Shown: piece by piece, positions 49,627 to 61,159 of the stretch
Numbering within the stretch: position 1 is the first letter of the stretch
Layout of the letters: every line of letters begins with the position of its first letter
Source: Cerrena zonata
Lineage: Eukaryota > Basidiomycota > Agaricomycetes > Polyporales > Cerrenaceae
Length of the DNA stretch: 64,000 nt
NCBI GenBank assembly: GCA_038087015.1
Contig: JASBNA010000007.1
Coordinates: 1,789,966 to 1,853,965 of the forward strand
Direction: 5' to 3'
Made by a program: the position numbers and the translations under genes
The notes under the pieces: model-generated
What the model was told of the DNA's origin: nothing
Database searches by the model: none
What the model saw: only the letters and a program-made list of their open reading frames with translations

Positions 49627-50400
49627 CGGCAGGCGGATCCAGCCAGCAAGAGGAGTTCCTCAAATGGTCTAGCTGTGCACATACCGAATGGACATCCTAG
49701 GGTTAATATTTTCGTGGGCAATGAACGAGAATCCGAAACACAACGTGTAACGGAACGGTACGCATTTTGATAGACCACTCACACTGTCCGATAGGTTCAA
49801 ACTGTTTAAAACCAGGCAGACACAAACGGTCAAGCTATCCAAACATTCTCCACTCATTCTACCTATTCATGATGAGCCGTCTCAAACACAATAATTGTAA
49901 GTCTTTTGCAGCTCTCTTTAGGATGCTGTTGCTGATTTTCGTCCTATCAAGCCTCCCCACACCTCCGACCAACATCGTCGCTGGCAATTGCCACCCATTA
50001 TCACTCGTTCCTTGCCGCATCTCTTGCTTTCATTGCTTCTCTCTCTATCTTACTCTCTTCTCCCATTATCAAGGCACTATGTATCTTGGCGGAAATCTCA
50101 TCGCCATCCATGACCGCGCTGGCAGCGTCGCTCATCATCTGTGAGACTTTGGCATTATACGGTGTCTACAGTATGTCGGATCATCTTTGTTCCTATACCC
50201 CTTCGCTAACTCTGCTGTTTCTAGTGTTTTTTCTTCTTCCTTTACAGATCCCACTCGATCGTCCATTTCACGGGCGAATGAGGTATCGAAGGACCCATTT
50301 TTCACACATGCGCCTTGATCGACTTCGTCGCGCTGTTGTGATCTTAGCATCTGCGCATGTTCAAGTCGATACTTGTTTTTCTTCCACCCCGCCCTCAATT

Positions 50401-53400
50401 ATGAGATCGCAATACTCACATATTGTTGGCGGTACTAGCTCCACTCCCTTCCTAGTGCCTCAGCAGCATTTGCGCTCACGTCTTCGAGGCGGCGGTCCTC
50501 CAGGGTCAGTGGGTAACCTCGAAATAGAAGACCTAGACAACTACGACTCAGACTTCGTCACTCACCCAATCGTAATTGATTCGGACTCAGATGAAGCATT
50601 GCCAACCCGCTCTATATCTGACTGGATTGGATGTGGTCAAACCTGGGGGTCAAGTGTCCCTCAAGAGGTGCGGAAAGCCTGTGGAAACGCTCGCATACTC
50701 CCTGACCTTGCACTCAATGCTGTCATCCCTCCACCTACTCTATCGGTTATCAACGCCTTATCGCCCGAATGGCTTACACCTCCACCAACCAATCCTCCAA
50801 TCCCATTACCTGACTATTCATCTCACCACCATCCGAACGTTCTCACCGGTAGCATTCTAACCGATGAGGATATCTTTCTACTCCAGTCTCTTTTTCGTCA
50901 GAGCCTCTTCGATGCTATCCCACATGCTATCGACCTCTCCGCTCGTTTCAATCAGGCATGGCTTGATGGTGCGGAATCTCTCAGCATTTCGTCGGCCCCT
51001 AACTATCGTTATCCTCTTTGGGTTACCACACTTGTTGGGGAGCTTCGGAAGAGTGTCCGTAAACAACTTAAATGGACTTGTTCCATTGAATGGTTGCAGA
51101 ACGTCTGGGATTCAAATGAAAATCCCTTTGTTGCCGAACTCACAGAGAAGTGTTGGGATTATCTTAATCAGATATCTTGGGATGCGGTTGTGCCGAATGT
51201 GGGCACATCGTGTCATTTAACCACGGAGGCCCTAGCCACGTTCCTCAGTAACGACTGGCTTGACGATGACATGATGAATGCGGGGGCTAATTTCATCAAT
51301 CGCCACCTTGATTTCAACCGACATGCACATATTACCAACTGCTTATGGATGGATGTCCTTCGCTCACAGCGATTGCAGGATTCCACCTATCGTTTCCGTG
51401 AGAAATCGTCCCTCGATAACGCTATTCGATCTGGGCTTCTTTCCGTCGTTGATATACCTGTCAATCCGGGCAACCATTGGACATGTCTTCGGCTTGACAT
51501 CCCTTCACGTACTGTGGCGTACATGGACAACTTAAACCCATCTGCAACCCCTCCACCAGAGATGTTTCGTCTTCTCATGTGGTATCTCGACTCTGTTCTA
51601 CCATCTCAGGCCCCACATTCATTTTCGACAACCTCACTCTCATTTCCTGTTCCGCTGCAACGCGACGGGTATTCTTGTGGAGTTGCTATCCTTAGTACTC
51701 TTGCACACGCACATCTTGGCTATGCCCCATGGTCCCCCGAAACTGCTACTGCTGAACGAATGCAATGGTTCATTCGACTTGCAGATGGTCTTCTTTGTCG
51801 AGATCAAAAGGAGGATAGCGATGATGAAACTGTAAGTCACCTTGATGTCTAATCCACGCTATCTAGTTTAAAATATTTCATTTAGGGTGATGATCCAAGT
51901 CCAGACCAACCCTCTCCGCCTTCCACGGCTTCCTCTTCCTCTAACAGTTCTTCTATAAACGATATCCAATCAGCTTCCCCGTCACCTGCATGTTCTCATA
52001 CTATTTCGGAGTCAGAGAGCAGTACTTCTTCGAGTAATGAAGGGACAACCCACCACCATCGTCATCGTCATCGTCGCCGGCGTGTTCATGTACATGGCAA
52101 GATGGAGACTTCATCATCATGGGCCAAGAAGAACTCAAAAAGCGAAGCTATGTTGCCCAGCTCTCAACCTGAGACACTGTCGTTTGATCGCTTTCGTATG
52201 AAGATTCTTGCTGATGATCCCCATGCCGAGTTTGATGCCCACAACCTTCGATCTATTCGGTGCTCGTGCTGTGCTAAATGGATTTCAATGCGAACTCTCT
52301 ATGACACACGGCGATGGAAGGATCACCGTGCTTCAGCGCAATGTCGCAAGATGCAGCAAAGTAAGCTATTTACCAAATCGCTCCGCACCTTCTTTTCCAC
52401 ATCGACGACCAAAGAACCTCCTTCTCCTGCTCAAGACCTGCGTCCCTCGTCCACTCCCACCACCACTTTGCTATGCCCTGGGCTCTTGGCCGATACCTAC
52501 GAAACAATCACTACATATCTTGCTAGAACGTCCACTGCAGGTGGTGGTGCACCTTCGCGCAAAATCATTGCTCTATCTCTCTTCCCAGAGCTCGACAACA
52601 ACTCCTTCACCTGGGCATCCTTAACCCTAAAGCAGCAACATATGGTTTTACGACGAGAAGAGCTTCAGTACCGATGGGTTAATCGGAGAGCCGTTGGTGC
52701 AGTGTTTTCGTCAAAATGCCAACAGAATATTTCTGTTGTTTCGGAGGCAGATTCTACTCCATGTATGGAATGTCGCAAGCTGTGGAAGCTACGCACGTTC
52801 CGAAACATTTTACGACGGAAAGTACCTGACGAAGAGAACATGAAATATGTTCCGAAAGCTTACCGCTGCCCTGAGCTTGGCACCATCTATCTGAAATACC
52901 GTGGTGTTCGTGAACTGATGGAAAAGGTAATTCTCATTTTCTGTTGATTTCGTTGTATCTCAATTCTACTTCGCTAGGATGACGGCAATTCTCCATGGTT
53001 GCATTTCGCACAGGGTGCTGTTACCGGACTTTACAAGTCGCAGAGTGTCCTTCTTGGGATGGTGGAGGCTACTGTAAAGAAATCGGAACGACTTCTGAAA
53101 GGCAAAGCCTTACAGAATATGCATTATTCAGAGGCCCTTGATTCGTTCTGTTCGATGTTAGCCTCAACGTCATCACGCGCATACCGAACATTCCGGCGCC
53201 ACTTTGGGGGACGAAGTATTCGAAGCATGCAGTAAGCCATTTTATTAACCCTAATCACCCTAATTTAATACTAACAACCTAATAGAAAACTTCGAGCCAA
53301 ACTCCCTCGTTTCGAGGCAGGTTTTTCAGAAGCCAATGTTCAGCAAGTTGCTAAGGTGCTGCATGAACTGGACTATCACGGTCCTCTCGGAATCTCTTGG

Positions 53401-56303
53401 GACGATACCGATTTAGAGAAAGCTTTGAGTATCTGGCAAGAGAGTCGAGATTCATGGCTTGTTATTGGTGCTGCAAATGGGCCAATGCATTTTGGAAGTC
53501 TGGAGGAAGTCGACAACGTCTTCGAGGATGGCACAGTCGAGAAAGCTGATAAGGTCCGTTTACTTAATATCGTGACATGAATCAATACACTAAATATTTT
53601 GTACCTTTAATCAGCTTCGTATTTGGGTCATAACCATTCCCCTTCCAAAGATCCCACCTATTTTGGCCGCTGCTGTTGCCCATTCTAACTCCGACAATGC
53701 TGATCAGCTCGTCAAAATGCATTTTACTCTCATGGAACTTCTCCATAAGGCTGGAATACATCCGATTTCCCAAGCCGCTGATGGAACAGAGTCAGAACGA
53801 TCTAGTCAACGCCTCATCACTGCTGCTGCTCATTCCGCTCTTCCGTATTGCATTCTGAACGACATTCCTGGCTGTACATTACACCTCAACATCTCGATGT
53901 TTCATGGCCGACCTTCTATCACTGTTCAAGACTCAAAACATGGTGGAAAGACAGTTCGCAACCAATTGACGACAGGAGCGAGATTCTTGACACTTGGTAA
54001 CTTTGTCATGATTTACTCCATGGTGCGAGATCTTGCTGCACATGCCTTAGGGCCGCTTTTCCGTCGCGATGTTGAACGGGTGGATAAACAAGATGATCGA
54101 GCAGCTGCACGACTTCTTGCAGGTGAAACACTCGACTTTCACATCAAGACGTTTCCACAACAGACCGGACTCTCCGTCTACCTCTTTGTCTTGGGCGAGT
54201 TGATCGATGCATGGCAAAATCGATCAATCCCCCACATAGAACGTATCCGAATGGTCCTTCGGGCACGCTTCATCTTGATGGCATGGTATAGCCATATCGG
54301 ACAACATCCCCTCCATCAACACCACATTCATTTTATCTCGCATGAATCATTTGATATTCTGACGATACTTTGTGACAGCTTGATTCAGCTTGTCATAATT
54401 CATCGTCAGTTCTATCCCCGATATCCTCTCCTTCCCTGGTTACATTCAACCGAGCCTTGCGAACATATCTTTGGGATGATCCGCCAACTCAAGAAGGACT
54501 TCACCTATGCCGATATGCTTTACCTTGAACCGAAACTCCGTACGCTGATGATGGGAGCTTTCCAGGATCTCACACCTGAGGAGAAGGCGAGCCAGACAGC
54601 GGCTGGATATCATCACACTTACTTCCATGCACCCGATCTCAATCTATCCGCTCTTCTCCAGTGGCCCACTGATGACGATCTGACAACCGCATCAAGTATT
54701 GCGTTCTCTGAAGCGGAATCATTGCTACTTGCTGTTGGTATAGATGCAAAGGCTATGGTGGCTATCTACCAACCTCCTCCACTAAGCCGTTTGATGAAGA
54801 AACGCAACTTAGTCCCTCCGCGTGGCCCTCAAACGTTGCAAGAAATTCTGACATTCTTTGCCCCCCCTCGTCGTGAACTACCTACACAAACCGAACGCGA
54901 AGTTCAGGTCTGTGAAATGGCACTAGTAGCAGACAATGTGAACCAAACATTGAACATGTGAGATAAAGTTTACTCACAATCGTAGTTTTGGCTAACCGTA
55001 TCATATAATAGTCTTTCACTCCCCGACTCCAAGCCTACTGAGATGAAACGGCTTCGTGCTCGCATCGATGAGAATGATAGAGTGTCTCGTGATATACAGG
55101 TAGATATATGTTCTAACTTCGGTCTTTCTCAACCCCCATATCTCAATTTTATTTTTCCGTCGCAGATGCGAGAGCTGCCCCAGATTCAACTCTCAAGACT
55201 CACCCTTGTGGATCCTACCACCTATCAGCTTGCTCGGGAGACTCTCGTTGCTGAACGCTGTCGTCACCAACCGCTTGCAACCACACAAGCCCTACGACAA
55301 GCCAGTCAATGGAGTAGTGGTGTATCGTCCAAGCATGTAAGTGAAACTGGTCTTGCTGTCCGGGATGCTCTCGTCAAGAGGATCGAGGCTTTAAGCCCTT
55401 ACAACGGAACGACGAAGCCTTTGACTTCTGGTGTAAATCGTCAAGTACGTCACAGCGGGCTCTATGCCGCAGATGGACAACCGATGTCTACTCGTGCACG
55501 CCAAAAGGATACACTGCGAGCAGTCAATTCTACGGTACGTTATTGTTATATTTGGTATTCTATTGTTTATAACTGTTTTTTCTTAGAAATTTGCCCGCTG
55601 CCGTGATCGAGCCTTTGCCAATCTACAAGCAATACATGAGGCTATGTATACCGCAAACATCACATCTTCAAATCCTTTACGACCGGGCTCACTTGTTGTA
55701 GCCTTACAGCCTGGTACGGATGCAAAGAAAGCTCCGGTTATAATTCTTGGTGAAGGTAAGACAGTAATTCGTATTTGAGCCTTCTCTCTCAGCTGACATT
55801 ATATGTTTATCGCAGTTGTAACACTCTATTCCACTAGTGGTGCGAAAGGTGCACGCCATGATTGGATCGATGAGATCAAGAGTGTCGGTGATCCATCCTA
55901 TGTGATGGTTCAAGTGTACACGCATTCCCATGGGTCTACTTACACTTCCCTTACATGCAAGAGTCTTGAGTGCAACACATTTCTTCGCCTTCCTCGCACA
56001 CACCTTATCTTCTCTCTCCCCTGGGATCCCACTGCAACGGCAACTCCGAGTCGAAGGGATATCTCGGCAGATGCCGCTCATCCGATGACCTTCGTAACAT
56101 TGTCACCCCAATCCACGGCGATTTTTTTGGTGCTCTTATCCAACAGTATACCTATCTCTAATGCTGTCCGAGCACTCACCAAGATGCTCAAAGGGAAAGA
56201 GGACGTGGAAACTGTGTCAACGTTGGAGCAAACGGTAGCACAGGATGAATATTGTGGGGATGATGAGTCTTCTGGTGAATCAGATATCGAGATCGAGAGT
56301 TAG
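50401..56303 (+). CDS. Ulp1-like SUMO protease fused to transposase
   Basis: Nine exons (50401-51831, 51886-52926, 52978-53231, 53286-53553, 53615-54957, 55012-55099, 55166-55534, 55587-55755, 55816-56303) sum to 1,816 residues with no internal stop. Residues 27-31 read RLRGG and 57-65 read IVIDSDSDE, like a SUMO-interacting motif. The C48 protease lies at about 270-450: His359 in GNHW, Asp376 in YMDN, Gln420 in PLQRDG, Cys426 in YSCG. A Ser-rich and His/Arg-rich linker leads to a C-x2-C-x17-H-x5-C zinc finger (Cys603-Cys630). The later part has VDKQDDRAAARLL (from about 1154), GELIDAWQNRS (from 1192) and HSTEPCEHIFG (1275-1285), which I take as the transposase core by resemblance to P-element/hAT-like enzymes. 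An upstream in-frame extension to 50110 exists; I chose 50401 because the extension crosses a pyrimidine-rich, UTR-like stretch. Confidence 0.82.
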
Positions 56304-56501
56304 TTAAGTTCTCCTATAGTACAGTCCTCTTAGACGTGTCTCTAGAAAACAGTACACCCTTTTAATGCAGTATGTTTGTTGTCTTATTTCCGGCGTTGTT
56401 TGAAAAGGACATAAAATTTTCAGAACATATGCGCCGTATTTAATGTTATATTCCCTGAAAAGGACATGTTGTGCCGGTTTCGATGTTATATCCCATGAAA
56501 A

Positions 56502-56613
56502 GGACGGATGACCCATATTTCAAGCCTATATACCAAATTCGGACGAAAAGTCGTCAAAAATATAGGTACTATCCCATTTCGGACGGATAGACGCCAAAAT
56601 GTAGAGGACGGAT
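56502..56613 (+). repeat. Right subterminal repeats (GGACGGAT x3)
   Basis: Copies at 56502-56509, 56581-56588 and 56606-56613, with a degenerate GGACGAAA at 56541. They run in the same direction as those at the left end. TATCCC precedes two of them. Confidence 0.75.
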
Positions 56614-56633
56614 TAGCCCGAAAATTAGGATTT

Positions 56634-56669
56634 TGGGATACAACCTCTTAGGGAATAGGCGGGGGTCCT
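56634..56669 (-). repeat. Right terminal inverted repeat
   Basis: Reverse complement begins AGGACCCCCGCCTATTCCCT and pairs with the left repeat at 35 of 36 positions. The flanking base is 56670. Confidence 0.95.
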
Positions 56670-56989
56670 GCGTGGAATCTGGTTGATACTTAGGTAAGCA
56701 GAAGGTGGCAAATGGCCGCACTGCTTGTAAACTAACAACAGCCCTTTGTTTCCGACACTCAAAAAGACACCTGTACGGGGTGGCATGCAGGGTTAACTCC
56801 TCGCCTCACACCGCCTTCACTCCCATTATAACTTTCACGACATACGTCAAGGTCTGGCACTCTAACGTCGCTCTGTACTAATACATATATACCCTCGCGG
56901 TCCCAGATACTCGATCGTTACTTGGCCACCACAACACACCCTCAGCATCTACCTCGACTCTTGCCTTAACGACTCGGACTTCTGTACTC
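56670..56989. promoter_or_regulatory. TVP38 copy 1 upstream region
   Basis: This 320 bp separates the transposon end from the TVP38 start codon and should contain the whole remaining promoter. It includes ATATATACC near 56884. Confidence 0.4.
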
Positions 56990-59511
56990 ATGGCCAACCC
57001 GTATCAGGCATACGGGACTAACATCCCATCCCTTTCGTACGCCAATGCCACTACGAACAAACAATCTCAGTATCCCCCTCATAACCAGTTCGCGACAAAC
57101 TACCAATTCCGTCCCTCTGGCCCTCAGGATCGCCCTGGACCCAAGAGAGAAGATTCCGATGCCAGCAAGGACGGCGACACCACTATACTCATGCGGGAGG
57201 TCCTCACACGGACCCCAAGCCCTACACCCGAGGAAGCCGCTGAGCTGAAGCAGACGTCAGTGTTTGACTGGAAGGCTATGAGTCATTGGCGGTACTGGAT
57301 TCGTAAAGAGTGGCGATGTATGTCTTTCCCTCCGTCATATTCTGCGCGGCTTTCGTAGGCCATAACGTTCTTTACTGATGTTCGGTCTTCTGGGGATTTT
57401 CAGGGCACTATCTTGTTGGCACAATCATCATGATATGTGTGATCTTGTTCGTTGTCTATCATAAACAAATTGTCGATTGGTTACATCCCGCTGCCGTCTG
57501 GGTACACGAGTAAGTGTTTGTCTACAGATTTATTGTTCCTCGAATAGCTGCGCAATCCGGGGTTTCACCCGAGGACTGTTTGTCTCCGAGGCGGTGCATG
57601 ATTTCATTGTCTAAACTGCGGACGCCTCGGCTTTGCAAACCTAAAATGACGTCCCCCTCCCGCTCTCGCAGCATGTAATAGAGTCGTAAGGTGTTGGTGA
57701 TGTTTGGCGGTGCCTCCTCCGAGCACCATTCGAAGTTCGCAGCTTCTATCTTCTATCACGAACAGCACCCGCTTCCTCTGGGCGTGGAAGTCCCCCATGC
57801 GCTTATCGAGGGTTTCTCCGGCTTCTTTTTCATGTGACCTTGATTCGATCAACTCCACTTCAAGCCGTAGAATCTATTTACTCACTCGAATTGTTTCTGC
57901 CTCACAGTGTGCCCGCAGGTTGGCTTATACCGATTGTCATTTTCGTCATTATATCCTTCCCCCCTCTGTTTGGTCATGAAATCCTCGGTATCCTATGTGG
58001 TCTCGTCTGGGGTCTCGGTGTCGGTTTCGTCATCGTGGCGGCAGGCACCTTCCTTGGTGAAATGGCCAATTTTTAGTACGTCTCCACATTGATTGTGCTC
58101 CAAACTAGCGAAATTTATCGGTTTTGCAGTGCATTCAGATACTGCTGCTCCGCCAGAGGAGAGAAGTACGAACGCAAGAATCTCAGTTATGCCTACCTCG
58201 TCCGAGTGGTGAGAGATGGTGGTTTCAAGATTGCCTTGATTGCCCGGTTCAGCGCCATCCCCGGACATTGTGAGTATTTTTTTACTACGTTTGTCAATAT
58301 GTATCACCTAACCAATCCGCCATAGTTACCACTGCCGTGTTCTCCACTTGTGGTATGAATGTATGGGTATTCGCTGCCGCTGCATTCTTCTCACTCCCGA
58401 AGCAATTCTTGACTGTTTACCTCGGAGTTGCTCTCGAACAGTCTGAAAATGGTAAGCAATTGACGCCATTGTTTCACTACTGGCCGCCAACCTTATTTGT
58501 TTAGGCCAAACAAGTACGACAGATAAGATCATCAAAGGTGTCGTCATTGGTATTACCACCGTTGTCACCATCCTCGCTATGTGGTGGGTATACAGGAAGA
58601 TGAACCAGGTCAAGCCTACTGTCATCTATGAGCGTCGTAAAGCCCGCCAAGCCAAGCTTAACGCTGCGAATGGTTCAACGGCTTATCTTAATGCGCCGAA
58701 CAACTTCTCAACCGCCTCTGTCTTTAACCCGAACGCCTCTACCAGTAGCCTTCCTCTTGGCAGTCGCCGCTCGACGTCCCCTGAGTACCAACAATGGGAC
58801 TCGGAAGGACGAGCAGTCAACTATGCTCCAGACCCGACGCTTTATGCTCCTCAACCAAAGCGACCAGCAAGAATGCCTTCGAGTCAACCTGGATCTAGAA
58901 CAGATAGCCCTGCACAGATGAGTGAGCGTGAACGACCGTTTGGTGTCTCCGGACCTGTCAGGCAAGACACGGCTAGTTCAAACGCTTCGTGGAACCCCCC
59001 GCAAGGAAGTGATTCGTACGCCATGTCGAGAACGGCCACCAGTCCGACACAGAATGCCCCACCTTCAGGAGCGATTACGAGACCGCTTGCAACACAACGA
59101 CCTGCTCAATCGACTATGTCGCATCAAGTGCCATATTCGACCAGAGTCCAACCTCCACCTTACGTTCCTTCACCACCAGCCTCCCAACCACATAGTCCTA
59201 TCACCCCTCACACGCCTACAAATCCTTTCGCAGTACCTGCCGCGCTTCAAGCATCCTTCAAGGGAAGTATGTCTCAGCAGCCTACGCCTACCCAAACCCA
59301 TTTCGCGCAGGCTCCTCAACCCCAGCAGACTCCCCCCTTCCATCCAGCCCAGTCATATGGGTACCCTCAGAGTCAACCTCAGGTGACAGGTGGACACATA
59401 CCAGAAGCGACTGAGGCTTCGTATTATACTGCTCAACAAGGGCATAGTAGACCAGTAACTATGACGGAGGATGCATATGCCGGTTATGATGCTTCACCTT
59501 CATTAAGATAG
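56990..59511 (+). CDS. TVP38: TVP38/TMEM64-family membrane protein, copy 1
   Basis: Six exons (56990-57317, 57404-57509, 57908-58075, 58130-58269, 58326-58451, 58505-59511) sum to 624 residues. A polar N-terminal region (MANPYQAYG, then TPSPTPEEAAEL) leads to a first span. The VTT/SNARE-associated domain follows: PPLFGHEILGILCG, GTFLGEMANFYAFRYCC, then RFSAIPGHFTTAVFSTCGM and SLPKQFLTVYLGVALEQ. A last span is followed by a long Pro/Gln/Ser-rich cytosolic tail (about residues 340-624). Tvp38 is a Golgi membrane protein; VTT/DedA relatives scramble lipids or aid membrane traffic, so such a role is likely. Intron 2 is unusually long (398 nt). A tandem paralogue lies 1.6 kb downstream. Confidence 0.9.
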
Positions 59512-61159
59512 TGGTAGAGCCTCTTCTTTTTTTTCTTCTCTTCTCGCCTTAAATTGTTACGTTACCCCCCACCGCACACCCCGCACGGATACCAACTTTC
59601 CTTCATATATACACATGTTTATATTATCCCATACACATCCGTACTTCAGCTTACCTCAGTTGTAGTATATTCTCTTCTCCGATTCTCGGATTTCTGGACG
59701 TTCTCGCTCACTCACTTGCGTGCTTATTTTTATTGAGTAGTTGGTATTATACATTCACACCCTTGTTTAAACTAACTAAATGACCTTCTTGAACGTCGTG
59801 CTTTATTCGTTGCCAGGTAACGACCAGGTAAGTCAATATTTTAATTTAAAATCCAGCAGTGTACGTCCTACCCGCCTGCCCATGACTTATAATTCTAGGG
59901 TCAGAAGTATCGCGGTATGTTTCAAACCCTCTTGCCAAGGATTGCTGAAATGATAGAATATTCTACAGAATTTCTATCTTCTAAACGCTCCGGTCATGTC
60001 TCTGCACCGAGCATATAAATGAACTACGGACGCTCGTTACGACAAGAGGCAGTGACACAATCTGCGCAGGCGTTGCATAACTTCGAAAGCTTCTTGCCAT
60101 AAACATAACGGTGTTCGAACTTCGGGGCGATTATAGACTCAATATGACTCAGCGGCCCTCGAAAGCATACATCGAGAACATTAGAACTTTTGCCCCGCAT
60201 TAAGCGAGACCTTTTTACTGCGGTCGGCAGTGTAACTAATAATTAAGGACCAACTGACAGCAACATCCCCGGTTGTACTTTCTAGGTCTTCCAAAATAGA
60301 ATATGACAGCGATCCTTTCTATCGAGATTTCCGAGACCAAGGAGGTCTTGGGAAGGGGACCTGGAGGTCTAGGTCCTTCATGGAGCCTTATGGAACTGAC
60401 GAACTTGTGCACCTTCCTATTCTGCTCAAACTATAGATCAATGGTGCGGGTATCATGCACTTCACGTGGCAAGTGTATGTTTTCATTACGGTACCAACAC
60501 GGACAGTAACCAAGTTGAGTACCGCAACAAGACCGGAAAGTACCAGGCATGTATTTTTTTTAACTGAGCGATGCATCGTGTAACAGACATTGACGCATCG
60601 CTGCAAATTATTCCCATAGGAAGCTTCCAAATGTTCTGTGCTCGGGGTATTTCCCCGCAATGTTAAGACCACTGAATGCCTTCGACTCCATCCCAAGAGT
60701 CTTATCTACATTTGTATTGCCACCTTGCTGCGAAATGAAAGCAAGCTGTGGCCTTTCTCAAGGTGGCAACTCTATGGAGTGGCCCTGAACCGCTGTTCCT
60801 CCCGATCAGCAATCACCTGCAAGATTCTTCTCTCACTGCCAGGAGGTATCTCTCCGAGAATGTCAGCCAATATACGTGATACTTAGAGCGTGAATAGCTC
60901 AATTGTTATCTCGGTAGACTCTTTCTAGTACGCTGGTACTAACTTATAGGTAAATCCGTATACTGCACGCGGACAGACATCCCCTTGGGTTTCATTGTTC
61001 AAAAGGCTTCTATTCGAGGCTTCAAGTTGGGTCACACCTCACCTCGTTGTCTTACTTCATAACGTCTGCCCTCATAGCGTTGCTGTGTACTGGTATCTAC
61101 ACTCATCGTTATCACCGTTGATTATTTCTTCGGTCTCTGGGCTTTCACGACGTTAGAGA
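59512..61159. other. Spacer between TVP38 paralogues
   Basis: 1.65 kb. It includes a pyrimidine-rich 3' UTR for copy 1 and a possible unrecognised coding fragment at 60424-60886, listed separately. No transposon ends are seen. Confidence 0.45.
60424..60886 (+). pseudogene. Possible coding fragment, unrecognised
   Basis: Two segments read as protein across a plausible intron: one giving QWCGYHALHVASVCFHYG and QVEYRNKTGKYQ, the next KCSVLGVFPRNVKTTECL and LIYICIATLLRNE up to a stop at 60886. I recognise no family and found no good start codon, because an in-frame stop lies just upstream. It may be a decayed gene or chance. Confidence 0.25.

Larger units (their letters stand above)
48872..56669 (+). 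mobile_element. 7.8 kb DNA transposon with Ulp1-transposase fusion gene
   Basis: The element is bounded by 36 bp terminal inverted repeats differing at one base (48872-48907 and 56634-56669). Subterminal repeats lie inside each end. One large gene on the plus strand (about 50401-56303) carries a Ulp1-type protease followed by a zinc finger and a transposase-like region; its reading frame is open through nine exons. A small divergent ORF lies at 49258-49626. No target-site duplication is apparent: the flanking bases are CTAGAGTT on the left and GCGTGGAA on the right. It lies between the JEN1-like permease and TVP38 genes, with its right end 320 bp before the TVP38 start. Superfamily is unassigned; a cut-and-paste element is the natural reading. 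Confidence 0.9.

Noticed and set aside
50086..50400. N-terminal extension of the transposon protein upstream of 50401
   Set aside because: It is open in frame, but it includes a pyrimidine-rich segment ending TTTACAG that looks like intron or 5' UTR, and no good Kozak-like start was found.
48872..56669. Assignment of the transposon to the KDZ (Kyakuja-Dileera-Zisupton) class
   Set aside because: A Ulp1 partner makes it tempting, but I do not see the YDIACQW-type motif, the CxC cysteine clusters or a TET/JBP gene associated with basidiomycete KDZ elements.
57604..57858. Minus-strand ORF within the long intron of TVP38 copy 1
   Set aside because: It lies wholly inside an intron conserved in position in the paralogue and has no motif; a snoRNA reading was also considered but no paired C and D boxes were found.
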